This document shows, piece after piece, positions 63,913 through 64,000 of a stretch of DNA of 64,000 nucleotides. Both the position numbers and the translations under genes were made by a program. Position 1 is the stretch's first letter. Every line of letters starts with the position of its first letter. A model generated the notes under the pieces. It was not told the DNA's origin. It saw only the letters and a program-made list of their open reading frames with translations, and searched no databases. The DNA lies in the NCBI GenBank assembly GCA_020848695.1, contig JADLHT010000015.1:1-64000 (forward strand). Direction: 5' to 3'. The DNA is from Saprospiraceae bacterium (lineage in GTDB: Bacteria > Bacteroidota > Bacteroidia > Chitinophagales > Saprospiraceae).

Positions 63913-64000
63913 CATGAGAAAATGCTTCAGATTAAAGGAATTTTGGCTCGTAATAGAAATTTAACCGTAAAAATTGGGTTAAAAGTATTTTTTCATTGCA

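Noticed and set aside
1..64000. tRNA, rRNA, CRISPR arrays, insertion sequences, prophage or defence genes
   Set aside because: I looked through the gaps and at gene identities on both strands and found no T-loop-like sequence, regular short repeats, transposase or phage/defence proteins.

Overview
The window is a stretch of AT-rich chromosome (roughly one third G+C by eye) from a member of the Bacteroidota, most likely a Saprospiria-type gliding or filamentous bacterium. Four features point there. Four secreted proteins end in type IX secretion (T9SS) C-terminal sorting domains (2-1852, 3865-5919, 16334-17293, 52326-54629). A gldA-gldF-gldG cluster is present. Several families are largely Bacteroidota-specific: long NusB, BT_3928/DoxX, DUF3098 behind ftsX, and the protein called 'asparagine synthetase B' in this phylum. 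Many genes are preceded by the Bacteroidota -7 box TAnnTTTG, once with a perfect TTTG-N19-TATATTTG. Almost everything looks like core genome. I see no rRNA, tRNA, CRISPR array, insertion sequence, phage or defence island.

Layout. 1-7.2 kb: the 3' end of a large Cys-rich repeat protein, a TMTC-like membrane glycosyltransferase with TPRs, an Omp28-type T9SS protein and a class I aminotransferase. 7.2-12.7 kb (minus): a PBP1-fold lipoprotein, guaA, nusB and a BT_3928/DoxX protein. 12.8-17.3 kb (plus): DMT transporter, IMPACT/YigZ protein, coaE, rocD and a T9SS protein. 17.3-24.5 kb (minus): a tight run of gamma-carbonic anhydrase-like protein, enoyl-CoA hydratase, recR, a GT2 fusion protein, M20 amidohydrolase, an NtrC-type regulator without an HTH domain, and a LOG-family protein. 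24.6-29.9 kb: DUF2461, YihY, acyl-CoA thioesterase, arginine deiminase and a YtcJ-type amidohydrolase. 29.9-40.3 kb (plus): polyprenyl synthase, two small lipoproteins, ftsX-DUF3098-uppP-truB, gldA-gldF-gldG-DUF4340 and a zinc phospholipase C-like protein. 40.4-51.0 kb: an LTA synthase-like sulfatase-fold enzyme and an ArnT-like GT39, then a minus-strand run alaS-small membrane protein-Gfo/Idh/MocA-lipoprotein-sugar transferase-pdhB. 51.2-61.5 kb: M23 peptidase, T9SS protein, DUF721/recF divergent from pdhA, a TPR protein, ribH, an MBL hydrolase, a beta-barrel-like protein and the 'asparagine synthetase B' family protein. 61.6-64 kb: a VWA membrane protein, then a gene-poor end with a G+C-richer structured repeat-like element.

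How the genes fit together. Envelope and surface biology dominates: polyprenyl carrier supply and recycling (polyprenyl synthase, UppP), polymer-linked glycan initiation and transfer (sugar transferase, GT2, GT39, TMTC-like), divisome control (FtsX, M23 peptidase), gliding/T9SS (GldAFG and cargo proteins). Housekeeping functions (guaA, nusB, coaE, recR, recF, truB, alaS, ribH, PDH E1) are interleaved. Arginine/ornithine catabolism is represented by unlinked arcA and rocD.

The most unusual items are the ~95-residue Cys-rich tandem repeats at the left edge, the NtrC-type protein with a GSFTSA loop and no HTH, the GT2 protein fused to a polyprenyl-glycosylphosphotransferase-like module that has lost its catalytic centre, the misnamed 'asparagine synthetase B' family, and the structured repeat next to a cut-short ORF at the right edge. 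I did not find a convincing, wholly new multi-gene system.
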